Assembly: GCA_963169585.1 (NCBI GenBank)
Contig: CAUJDU010000119.1
Span: 1-36,055 of the forward strand
Length of the DNA: 36,055 bases
Direction: 5' to 3'
Source of the DNA: Actinomycetota bacterium
GTDB taxonomy: Bacteria; Actinomycetota; Acidimicrobiia; IMCC26256; JAGPDB01
Part shown: positions 17,643-26,400 of the stretch, in pieces
Numbering within the stretch: position 1 is the stretch's first letter
How the letters are laid out: the number at the start of each line of letters is the position of its first letter
Made by a program: the position numbers and the translations under genes
Notes under the pieces: model-generated
The model's input: only the letters and a program-made list of their open reading frames with translations
The model's database searches: none
Told to the model about the DNA's origin: nothing

Positions 17643-17669
17643 TTAGCACTCTCATATATAGAGTGCTAA
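17643..17669 (-). promoter_or_regulatory. CIRCE operator (HrcA binding site) upstream of groES
   Basis: The sequence TTAGCACTC (17643-17651), a 9-base spacer, and GAGTGCTAA (17661-17669) match the CIRCE consensus exactly on both arms. HrcA bound here represses groES under normal conditions. On the minus strand a possible -35 (TTGGTA, 17680-17675) and -10 (TATATG, 17658-17653, 16-base spacing) would place the -10 box inside the operator; the promoter boxes are tentative. Confidence 0.97.
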
Positions 17670-17725
17670 TACGTTACCAAGCCTGTTAGGCCCTATTCAA
17701 CTTCAACACATCGGCCATTATCCAT

Positions 17726-17772
17726 GCGATGGGCCTCTAATTCCGTATTTGTAGTACTAATAAGCCAATCGC
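17726..17772. repeat. Palindromic dispersed element, copy A
   Basis: GCGATGGGCCT (17726-17736) pairs with AAGCCAATCGC (17762-17772) at 9 of 11 positions, enclosing a loop that holds CGTATTTGTAGTA. The reverse complement of 28212-28260 has the same arms and an identical 13-base core; by eye about 39 of 47 positions agree. The element lies 12 bases after the tsaD stop codon and before the groES promoter. Since the loop is not part of the stem, its conservation suggests a recognised sequence, not just a terminator. Confidence 0.7.
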
Positions 17773-17783
17773 AGGTAGGAAAG

Positions 17784-18794
17784 TTAAAGGTCGGAGATTT
17801 TCCAGCCGGGATCAATTCCAACACCAAGTCCATCAGGGCCCCTTAGGTTGTAATGAATTAACCCCGCTACAGCAATCATTACCGCATTATCTGTACACAT
17901 CGACTTCTCTGGGATAAGAGCACGGATAGAAAATTCATCAGATAATGTTTTAACTTGAGATCGAAGATGCGAATTTGCTGCCACTCCACCACCAATAGCA
18001 ACTGCAGTTGTCTTTAACTTTTCGCTATTAAGTTTATTAATGGCGAATCGAGTTTTTGAAATTAATGAATCAATCACTGCTGCCTGAAAACTTGCACAAA
18101 CATCTTCTATCTTTGCATTTTCACTATCACGGAGTGCATATTTGACTGCTGTCTTTAATCCTGAAAAAGACATTTTTGTAGGTTCATCTTTCATCGGTCT
18201 TGGAAAATCAAATGCTTTAGGATTTCCTTGTAGTGCCAACTTATCTATGAGAGGTCCGCCCGGGTATCCCAAGCCTATAAGCCTGGCCACTTTATCGTAC
18301 GCTTCACCTGCAGCATCATCAATCGTCTGTCCTATAACTCGATATTTTCCAAGACCATCAACAATTACAACCATGCTGTGTCCGCCTGAAACCAATAAAG
18401 AGACAAAAGGAAATTCAACATTTTCATGTTCTAACAGAACGCTAAGAATATGTGCTTCGTGATGATTAACACCAACAAAATCTTTACCCATCGCATACGC
18501 ATAACTTTTTGCCGCAGTACTACCAACTAATAATGCGGCAGCTAAACCTGGACCTCTAGTGCCAGCAAACAAGTCGATATCGGCCAAGACCATCCCAGAT
18601 TCATCTAAAGCTGACTGTACAACATTATTTACCAACTCTAAATGATGTCTACCAGCAAGCTCTGGCACAACACCACCATATTTTTTATGTAAATCTATCT
18701 GACTAGAAACGATAGAGCTTTTAAGAATTTTCCCATCTTTAACAATTGCAGCTGCCATCTCATCACAGGAAGATTCGATACTTAAAATATTCAT
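17784..18794 (-). CDS. tsaD: tRNA t6A37 threonylcarbamoyltransferase
   Basis: TsaD transfers the threonylcarbamoyl group to A37 of ANN-decoding tRNAs, working with TsaB and TsaE, which are encoded just upstream. The 336-residue ASKHA-fold protein shows IESSCDEMAAAI at 6-17, the metal ligands H111 and H115 in NHHEAHI, VSGGHS, GGPLIDKLA, GGGVAANSHLR and the late CTDNAVMIA stretch with the third metal ligand. I start at the ATG at 18792-18794: it overlaps the rimI TGA as ATGA and has GAGGG four bases upstream. A longer reading from 18809 adds five residues the family lacks. Confidence 0.97.
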   Translation of the reverse strand: MNILSIESSCDEMAAAIVKDGKILKSSIVSSQIDLHKKYGGVVPELAGRHHLELVNNVVQSALDESGMVLADIDLFAGTRGPGLAAALLVGSTAAKSYAYAMGKDFVGVNHHEAHILSVLLEHENVEFPFVSLLVSGGHSMVVIVDGLGKYRVIGQTIDDAAGEAYDKVARLIGLGYPGGPLIDKLALQGNPKAFDFPRPMKDEPTKMSFSGLKTAVKYALRDSENAKIEDVCASFQAAVIDSLISKTRFAINKLNSEKLKTTAVAIGGGVAANSHLRSQVKTLSDEFSIRALIPEKSMCTDNAVMIAVAGLIHYNLRGPDGLGVGIDPGWKISDL

Positions 18795-19261
18795 AAATCC
18801 CTCAACCACATAATGGCAGCATCTTCACCATTATCGGCATAATACTTTGGCCTAATACCTTCACTGAGAAACCCGAGCTTCTCATACAACTCTATGGCCT
18901 TAAAATTAGACACCCGAACTTCTAAAGTCGAACTTTTTACACCTTGTCTTTTAGCGTAATCTAATAATTTGATAATTAAAGATCTACCTATACTATTTCT
19001 TCTGTATATTTCGTCTACAGCAAGCGAGTGAATATGTAATTCATCAGAAACTAATTGTCCACCTGCAAAGCCTAAAACAGTTTCTCGTTCTTGACCATTA
19101 TCTTTTTGGAGGATTGCAACAAAAATAATATGTGTTGCACTTCTCATTTCTGAAAGGAATGTCGTCCCACTCCAAGGGTTTGAATTACATCTAGATTCAA
19201 TACCTATAACATCATCAAGATGATGTTCAGACATTTCTACTAACGCAAAACTTCCGATCAT
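18791..19261 (-). CDS. rimI: GNAT acetyltransferase, RimI-like (ribosomal protein S18 N-acetyltransferase)
   Basis: A 156-residue GNAT-fold enzyme. It has the RimI-type entry NPWSGTTFLSEM, beta-strand HIHSLAVDEIYRRNSIGRSL with the acetyl-CoA loop RRNSIGRS, and the C-terminal VRVSNFKAIELYEKLGF typical of RimI. It is expected to acetylate the N-terminal alanine of ribosomal protein S18; substrate is family-based inference. Both ends overlap neighbours by ATGA (tsaB upstream, tsaD downstream), a tightly coupled arrangement common in actinobacteria. Confidence 0.92.
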   Translation of the reverse strand: MIGSFALVEMSEHHLDDVIGIESRCNSNPWSGTTFLSEMRSATHIIFVAILQKDNGQERETVLGFAGGQLVSDELHIHSLAVDEIYRRNSIGRSLIIKLLDYAKRQGVKSSTLEVRVSNFKAIELYEKLGFLSEGIRPKYYADNGEDAAIMWLRDL

Positions 19262-19998
19262 GGCTTACCCCAGGAGAGTTCTGCATCTGATTTTCTTATA
19301 TATAGTGCTTTCGGCGAAAATATATCCGCACTAACACCAGATATAATCGCATCCGATACTAAATCTAGCCCATATTTTGTATCGATTTTAGCCGGTAAGA
19401 CGCTTTCAATCCTTTTTGCATCAATAGATTTATAGTCCATATATTTTTCCATATCATCTAGGACCGTAACGCCATCCTGGGATTGGTTAACCCTTTGCAC
19501 AAATTCTTTCGGCGAGATCAGCTGTTCCTTTTCGATTCTCCTCATATTGGACGCAAAAGTTACCCCATCTATTAAAACTCTAGAAGTTGCACATCTTATA
19601 AATTCATATTTCGCATAATAGAGTTCACTACGTCTTGCATCTTTAGCTACAAGAATTTCGTTATAACTTTTTAGACCTGTCTGGATAGTCGATATTACTG
19701 ATAATTCAAGTGAAGAAAAATATACAAGAGGTAAATTAAGAGCATGTGCGAAAGCATGCGCAGCTGAAATTCCAACACGTAAACCAGTGAATAGTCCTGG
19801 TCCGATTCCAACACCGATAGCTGAGATAGAACTCATTGATGAAGACCTGTCGGCTAAAACTTGATCGACACAACTAAGAATATTTTCTGAATGTGAAGAT
19901 GGTTGATCTATAGATTTTGATGAAAAATCCATGGCGCTAGTACCGGCTGCCACAGATATCTGGTTAGTTGAGGAGTCGATCACAAGAATATCAGCCAT
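19258..19998 (-). CDS. tsaB: t6A biosynthesis protein TsaB (YeaZ)
   Basis: TsaB is the inactive TsaD paralogue that bridges TsaD and TsaE in the t6A complex. The protein starts MADILVIDSSTNQISVA, has the ASKHA-type SSHSENILSCVDQVL and the hallmark GVGIGPGLFTGLRVGISAAHAFA stretch. It lacks the metal-binding His pair of TsaD, as expected. The start at 19996-19998 overlaps the tsaE stop by eight bases and has GGGA upstream. An alternative in-frame start at 20013 adds five residues. The length, 246 residues, is ordinary. Confidence 0.94.
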   Translation of the reverse strand: MADILVIDSSTNQISVAAGTSAMDFSSKSIDQPSSHSENILSCVDQVLADRSSSMSSISAIGVGIGPGLFTGLRVGISAAHAFAHALNLPLVYFSSLELSVISTIQTGLKSYNEILVAKDARRSELYYAKYEFIRCATSRVLIDGVTFASNMRRIEKEQLISPKEFVQRVNQSQDGVTVLDDMEKYMDYKSIDAKRIESVLPAKIDTKYGLDLVSDAIISGVSADIFSPKALYIRKSDAELSWGKP

Positions 19999-20500
19999 AG
20001 TTTTCCCAACCACCCCTTACCAACTCGTCTTCAATCTTGTTTTGGCGATCTCTTGGAATTTCACCTTTTATTTGAAACACAAAATTTCTATCCTCGGGTT
20101 GACTTTCATCGATTTCGATCACAAAGTGATTCTTATCGACATATTCTTCAATCTTTTCTCCCCATTCGATGAAAGTAACTGCTTCTTCATCAAAGATTGT
20201 TTCTAAACCTAAATCATAAACTTCGTTAAGATGATCCAATCGATATGTATCTACATGAATAATCTTATTTAAACCTTTTACTTTTGGATATATTTCATAT
20301 GTATTTACTATTGCAAATGTTGGCGAAGTTACAACATCTACAGTTCCTAACAAACTAGTAATCGAAGATACTAATGTTGTCTTTCCAGCTCCAATATCGC
20401 CTTTCAGGATTACAACATCTCCACAGCTAAATATATTTGCAAAAATCTGAGCAACATCAGATAATCGATCTAAATTTATATTGTTTTGCTTCCAAATCAT
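19991..20500 (-). CDS. tsaE: t6A biosynthesis ATPase TsaE (YjeE)
   Basis: TsaE is the P-loop ATPase that resets the TsaBD complex during t6A formation. It has Walker A GDIGAGKT at 34-41, the switch-like VTSPTFAIVNTYE, HVDTYRLDHLNEVYDLGLE and the TFIEWGEKIE motif with the family tryptophan. At 169 residues it is slightly long, with about 20 extra charged residues at the C-terminus. It begins four bases after the uracil-DNA glycosylase stop and overlaps tsaB, so a run of five genes (20505-21083 through tsaD) is likely one transcript. Confidence 0.95.
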   Translation of the reverse strand: MIWKQNNINLDRLSDVAQIFANIFSCGDVVILKGDIGAGKTTLVSSITSLLGTVDVVTSPTFAIVNTYEIYPKVKGLNKIIHVDTYRLDHLNEVYDLGLETIFDEEAVTFIEWGEKIEEYVDKNHFVIEIDESQPEDRNFVFQIKGEIPRDRQNKIEDELVRGGWENYG

Positions 20501-20504
20501 TGCA

Positions 20505-21083
20505 TCACGAATCTCTTAGTTCTTTACTCACATTTAATAGATCCGAAAGCATATCGTCTTGAGCTTTTTTTCCATTTCTCAAAACATATGCGGGATGAAC
20601 TGTTGGGATAACAATTGAGTTATGTAGCTTGAACTTTTTACCTCGAATTTTTGTAATACCTTCTTTAGTGCTTAATATATATTTACTAGCAAAATTTCCA
20701 ACAGGTACGATTACTTTCGGAGAAACAAAATTAATCTGAGCTTGTAAAAATGGGCTGCATTGAGATATCTCTATACGACTAGGATCCCTGTTTTCAGGCG
20801 GTCTACATTTGAGAACATTAGCGATATATATTTCTTCTCGATTTATTCCGATCTGGCTGAATAGTTTTATTAGAAGTTGCCCTGATCGACCCACAAATGG
20901 TTTACCTTGCTCATCTTCACTTGCTCCAGGGGCCTCGCCAATTACCATCACTTTTGCGTCTAAAGTCCCATCACATAAAACTACATTCTTTCGTGTATCA
21001 CATAACTCACACCTGACGCACGAAAGTGCATCCAATTCCATATCCGCATACGTTAAATATTTTCGATCAACTTCAATCTTCAT
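20505..21083 (-). CDS. Family 4 (iron-sulfur) uracil-DNA glycosylase
   Basis: The enzyme removes uracil from DNA, starting base-excision repair. The 192-residue protein has the family-4 active-site loop GEAPGASEDEQGKPFVGRSG (49-68), the NVLKCRPPENRDP segment and the second motif HPAYVLRN. Cysteines for a 4Fe-4S cluster are available: C22, C25 and C28 near the start, plus C93 and C109. The family uses a CxxC pair and two later cysteines, which fits C22/C25 with C93/C109. It precedes tsaE by four bases, so a repair gene heads the t6A cluster. Confidence 0.94.
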   Translation of the reverse strand: MKIEVDRKYLTYADMELDALSCVRCELCDTRKNVVLCDGTLDAKVMVIGEAPGASEDEQGKPFVGRSGQLLIKLFSQIGINREEIYIANVLKCRPPENRDPSRIEISQCSPFLQAQINFVSPKVIVPVGNFASKYILSTKEGITKIRGKKFKLHNSIVIPTVHPAYVLRNGKKAQDDMLSDLLNVSKELRDS

Positions 21084-21127
21084 TGATTGCTTTTCTCTTG
21101 AGCTTTGTTTGGGACTAATTACTCTAG

Positions 21128-22102
21128 CTAGGAAGGTGTTGCTTTATCCAAAAAGTCTAAAAATGCCTGGTTAAATTCATCTACACTTTCCAGCATCGGA
21201 CAATGACCTACATCTTCAATTATTACTTCTTGGATCCCAAGAGCCTTAGCAACAACTCGAGCATCTTTAACAGGAGTAACAGGATCTGAAGTTCCCACTA
21301 TAACTGCAGCAGGAGAAATGACTACTTCCAAAGTTCTTCGAAAATCAAAATTGGCCAAGACCTTCAATAACTCCGCACATACATTTCTATCTGTAGAGAT
21401 AACACATCTACGAATAAACTCACAAACAGCATTTGAAGCTTTCTTGCCTAATGCAAAGCGAGCAAGTGGAAAACCAATCAGAGGAATATCAGCAACAAAA
21501 TGGAATGCTTTACCAGTCAACGAAAATTTAGTTAATGCCTCAGAAAAACTCTCAATATGGTGATAAGGAGGATGTGCCAATGTTGAGACCAAACAGAGGC
21601 CTGCTACTTTTTTATCTGCTTCATGTTTATATTTTTCCATGAATGCCATCGACACAACACCACCTGTTGAATGGCCTACGAGAATATATTTATCAATTTC
21701 TAGCTGAGCTATAACATCATATAAATCATCAGCTAATACTTCCAAAGAAAAATCACTATCTCCTATCGAGGAAGCACCATGACCTCTTATATCAATAGAA
21801 ACCAGATCATACTTGTCTCGAAGAAGATCGAATTGATGTGCCCATATTGGAGAGCAAAGAGCATATCCGTGAAGGAAAATTAATGTTGGAAGCCCCGAAT
21901 TTCTTGGCCCATCTCTATACACAACTATACGTGCATTATCCCTTGTGGTTATATAAAATTGTTCAGAAGCGAAGAACTCAAAATCTACATCAGTTTTTGA
22001 AATCGAATTAACTACGATTTTTTGAGCACCGTAAGCGGCAGAAGCCACACCAATTGCTGCACCCGCAACTATACCTAATGCTTTTAGTGGATGATTCGCC
22101 AT
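21128..22102 (-). CDS. Alpha/beta hydrolase with N-terminal membrane anchor
   Basis: A 324-residue protein. A small-residue-rich hydrophobic helix (about 8-30) anchors the N-terminus. The hydrolase fold follows with oxyanion region FLHGYALC (77-83), the acid-strand RGHGAS, nucleophile S145 in GHSTGG, acid D273 in GTSDPVTP and base H300 in VGHCPMLES. The substrate is unknown; peptidase, esterase or thioesterase activity cannot be told apart. The position between alr and the tsaE group matches, as I recall, the alr-hydrolase-tsaE order of Streptomyces and relatives, so it is an old neighbour rather than a recent arrival. Confidence 0.9.
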   Translation of the reverse strand: MANHPLKALGIVAGAAIGVASAAYGAQKIVVNSISKTDVDFEFFASEQFYITTRDNARIVVYRDGPRNSGLPTLIFLHGYALCSPIWAHQFDLLRDKYDLVSIDIRGHGASSIGDSDFSLEVLADDLYDVIAQLEIDKYILVGHSTGGVVSMAFMEKYKHEADKKVAGLCLVSTLAHPPYHHIESFSEALTKFSLTGKAFHFVADIPLIGFPLARFALGKKASNAVCEFIRRCVISTDRNVCAELLKVLANFDFRRTLEVVISPAAVIVGTSDPVTPVKDARVVAKALGIQEVIIEDVGHCPMLESVDEFNQAFLDFLDKATPS

Positions 22103-22114
22103 AATTCTAAAATG

Positions 22115-23314
22115 TTAGCCGTAAATCCGAGGGATTCGTTCGTTCAAACGGCAAAGAACTTCGTATGAAATTGTCCCCGTTAGTTTACCCCAATCTGACG
22201 CTGAAATAGTCGCTTCGCCATCGGTTCCGATTAACGTGACCTCATCTCCCACATTAACTGCTAAGTCACCTACATCAACCATACTTTGATCCATCGTTAT
22301 TCTTCCTACGATCGGACACTTAACACCATGAATTAAGACACATCCACCCAACAATCCATAGTTCCTAGGTAGTCCATCTCCATAACCTATTGGTAATGTT
22401 GCGATTTTAGTATCTTTTTTTGTCTTAAATTCGCCACCATAGGATACGCTCTCGCCAGCCTTTATGGTTTTAATATACGAGATTGCAGACTTTAAAGACA
22501 ACACGGGTTTAAGCCCATCTTTTTCAGATGTAAATCCATCTGGATAAAAGCCGTAGGCACTTATCCCGATTCTTACCATTGTAAATCGTGTGGATTCAAT
22601 ATTAAATGTAGCTGCAGAATTTGCAGCATGAATATATTTAGGAGTCAAGCCAGCTTCATCGATTTTTTTAACCACTTCTTCAAAGAGCTGTATCTGTTCT
22701 AATGTTTGTGGTTTTGCAGGTTCCTCTGCACTAGCAAAATGAGTAAATACCCCTTCAAGAACTAGATTTTTGCTATCCGAAATCATTCGTGCCAGATCTA
22801 TTGCATTATCAACTTTGACTCCAATTCGATTCATCCCTGTTTCAACTTTTAAATGCACATGTGCTTTATGCTCTGGGGTAGCATAAGAATTAATCGCGTC
22901 AATACATTCTGGAGTATATGCGGTAATAGAAATATCGTTTAGGAGACATGGACTAATTGCAACGATTGGCGGCTCGCTGAGAAGTAAGATTTTTGTTGCG
23001 ATACCATTTTCCCGCAAGCAAAGCGCCTCTTCGACTGTTGCCACACAAAGCATCTCTACACCTATTTGGTCAAGTTTTTTTGAGATCTCAACTAAACCAT
23101 GCCCATAAGCATTAGCTTTAACAGCAACAGCAATTTTGGATGGGTACACGAGATTTGAAATATAATTGACGTTAGATTCAAATGCTTTTAAATCTATAGA
23201 AATATAAGTTGGACGATAAAATATTTTTTCTAAATCTAGATTCAAATTCTCTACCTGTTCATTTCCGTAGGTAGGGTTGGCTTGTGACAAGGCAATTAGT
23301 TTGTCTTGAAGCAC
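22115..23314 (-). CDS. alr: Alanine racemase (PLP-dependent)
   Basis: Alr makes D-alanine for peptidoglycan. The fold-type III PLP barrel begins near YRPTYISIDLKAF. The PLP lysine is in VAVKANAYGHG (K66 from the start used here), and the second catalytic base is the tyrosine of SVSYGGEF. LPIGYGDGLPR and VGRITMDQSMVDV complete the signatures. The start is uncertain. The frame opens at a TTG (23336-23338), but a GTG at 23312-23314 has AAGG six bases before it within GGGGGCAAGG, so I use that. Either way about 35-40 extra residues precede the usual N-terminus. Confidence 0.93.
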   Translation of the reverse strand: MLQDKLIALSQANPTYGNEQVENLNLDLEKIFYRPTYISIDLKAFESNVNYISNLVYPSKIAVAVKANAYGHGLVEISKKLDQIGVEMLCVATVEEALCLRENGIATKILLLSEPPIVAISPCLLNDISITAYTPECIDAINSYATPEHKAHVHLKVETGMNRIGVKVDNAIDLARMISDSKNLVLEGVFTHFASAEEPAKPQTLEQIQLFEEVVKKIDEAGLTPKYIHAANSAATFNIESTRFTMVRIGISAYGFYPDGFTSEKDGLKPVLSLKSAISYIKTIKAGESVSYGGEFKTKKDTKIATLPIGYGDGLPRNYGLLGGCVLIHGVKCPIVGRITMDQSMVDVGDLAVNVGDEVTLIGTDGEATISASDWGKLTGTISYEVLCRLNERIPRIYG

Positions 23315-23406
23315 TCTCAACCTTGCCCCCTTTGCCAATATATAAAGTGAGTAGTGACATTCTACGCCCTATATAAAACACAAAAGGCGAATTCATGTAA
23401 ATTTTC

Positions 23407-26400
23407 CTACACAGACCAATATTTAGCCAGCAAAACGACTGGTTCAGTTAGAAGTTCCATAATATCAATACTATTAAGGATATTATCGTCAAAACTTTCA
23501 CTTATTTCAGTAACAGAATCTTTAAGGGCAAAAAGTCTCTGCTTATAGCCTTCTAATATTCTTTTCCTAGCATCAACATCAATTGAAGAATTTTTTCGGA
23601 CATCAAAATGCAAGAGAGTTATTCCTACTGTTTTTGCACGCTTAATCTCTGGAATCAAAATAACATTACGGCCATCACTCTTACCTTTTGCTATCCAAAC
23701 AGATTGTTCTCTAGCCACAAGATGTTTAGTTCCGCGTAATGTTGGATTAGATTGAACTCTTGAAATCAGCCCTTTGGCGCACCCTTTTTGTTCAATTATA
23801 CTCAATGTTGCATCATTGGAAGTTACGTCACCATTTATTTTATATCTAGTGTGCCCAGAGATATTTTCTACCAATTCATCTAATGCGAGCATTGTTCTAA
23901 TAATTGGGAATCCGAGAAGATCACGCTCGACACCATTTTCTATTACATAAGCAATACTTGGTGACCGCAATAACGTATCGTCTGATCTTGAAATTCCAAC
24001 TGTAACTGTCTTTGCTTGGTGACGAATTGCATCTATTGGTCTTGTAAGTTGATCAATTGCGTGTGTAAGCATCGAAACAGCACAATTCATCAACGCACCT
24101 GGAGTCTGCAGCCCCCCACAATTATCGTTCAGTAGTTCAGGGGTAAATGGTGGAGTTAGCCCAACAAAGAGTTTGGTTAGATCTGCCGCATCGCTAGCAT
24201 CCAAAACTGCATCGTAGTGTCTTTTTGATAATGTTTCAAAAAACTCTTGAGATGTATCACTCAATGCCCCACCAATGAATCTCAATGCATTTACGGAAGA
24301 TAATTGTTCATCAGTGACTTCTGCAAGTGCACCCCTAGCTTGGCGGAGTACAAGTGCAGTTTTATCGATTGCCTGGGCTGATTCATAACCGATAATGTGT
24401 CCAGCAACAGTAGTAAGTATAAAGCTTATTTCTTTAGGTGCTTTAGGTATGATGATCACTGAATCTGTCTCATCAAAACGCCCTGAATCATCGTCAGTTA
24501 TAACTATAGGACTTGCTTTGTGTGCATTATAAATAGCAACTTCTTTTGCCACGTCATCAGCATTACTTCCATCCAAGCCAGCAGCACAAACAACAATAAG
24601 TGGCTCTGATGATAAGTCGATATGTTTTTTGTCTTCTGTAACATCCATGGCAATTGCTTTATAGCAAAGTTCAGAAGATTTAATTCTTATTTCACGTGCA
24701 GCAATTGAATTTGGGCCATTACCTACTGTGGCCCAAGATCTTCTCGATAAAACATTACGCTGCACAATTTCTGCGATAGCATCTTTTTGCTCCAAAACTT
24801 TTTTCATCAATGTAGGAATTTCTTTAAGTCCTTGAGCGATGCGAATTGCTAGTTCATTGTTGTTCGATATTTGACCACTTAGCGTTCCTAGAGCGATTGC
24901 AATATATGCTCCAGCTGCAACTTGTGCATAAAATGCCTTAGTAGAAGCAACAGACATCTCTACATCTCGACCACTAGATGTATAGCAAACTCCATCTGCT
25001 TTCGATGATAGATCGCTACCTCGTCTATTGACAATGGCAATTACGCTTGCGCCTCGATCCTTCAGTAGATCTACAGTCCTATTAGTATCTGTAGTCGTCC
25101 CAGATTGAGATACAGCAATAACCAAAGTATCACTCATATCTTCTTTTAGTGCAAAACCAGAAACCTCTGTTGCTAACTTGGCTTTTACATCATATTGTGT
25201 TTCAAACACATTAAAGAAATGCGCACATGCTTGACCGGCAACTCCTGCGGTACCTTGACCGATAATCAATACCTTCTTTATTTTTCCGCTAGCTATATTA
25301 TCTTTTAATACTGGAGAAAAAATCTCGTCTGGAGTGAGCACTTTTAGAGATTGTTCGCTAACAACAAATTTTCCTTGTAATGTTGTAGCAAAACTTCGAG
25401 GTGCTTCGTTTATTTCTTTCCATAAATAATGTTCATAATCACCACGGTCAATATCTCGAGTTGTGACTTCACTTTGGATAATATCTTCACTGTTTAGAGT
25501 TATGCCTTGACCATCGTACGAAACCCTTGTTAAGCCTTCAAGCGTTCCTGCCTTTTTCTCATTTAAAGAAAATATTTGCCCTCTTGATGTAATTGGCTGG
25601 GTATGATCTCGAGGTGTTTCACCATCCACTCGCACATAGCACTCAGATATTTCTACTACCCCGTATGGTTCACTAGCGATAAAGTACTCGTCAACACCCA
25701 ACCCGATAAAGAGCCCCTGCCCTCCGCCTCTAAGTCCTAACAACAGTTCATTTTCTATATCTGAAGCAATAATTGATATAGCAGTCGATCCTTCAAATCG
25801 AGAAAGTACCTTCCTAAAAGAATCAACAGGGCTTGAAGTTGGGTTTGACTCTCGTTCATGTGAATATAAGACAGGGATCAATTTCGCATCTGTTGTTATT
25901 GCATTATTGATAGAGCATTCACCCCTGAGTTGTGAATGGTTATCTATATCACCATTAAGAACCCCAATTGCTACTATTTCATCATTAGTTGAAGTTTCAG
26001 AGGAATCTAGCGGGTGGGTATTTTCTTCACTTATAACACCCATGGATGCCCAACGGGTATGGGCCAATACCATCTCATGACAGTTTTGGTTTTGTAAAAC
26101 TAAATCAAAAAATAGGTCGTCGTTCATAATTGAAGCTCTTATATGCTTAACATTATCTCCGAGCTCACCTATTTCTGCAGCACGCTTATAAACAAAATAT
26201 ACAATTGATTTATCTTTAGAACCTGAAATTCTTATAGATAAATTTGAGAAGGTAGAGTTTATTCTTTTTTCTAGAAGATTCTTCGTTGAATCATCTAGCT
26301 CTACTCCAGTTAAAGCAATTGAAATACCAGCACTGTCTCGCCCTCTAACCTCAATTCGGTCAAGACTACGTAACACTAAATTTATTGACCGATATACGGC

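Noticed and set aside
17713-17735. Short hairpin GGCCAT / ATGGGCC next to repeat copy A
   Set aside because: It needs a bulged base, has no U-run and competes with the better supported copy A stem.
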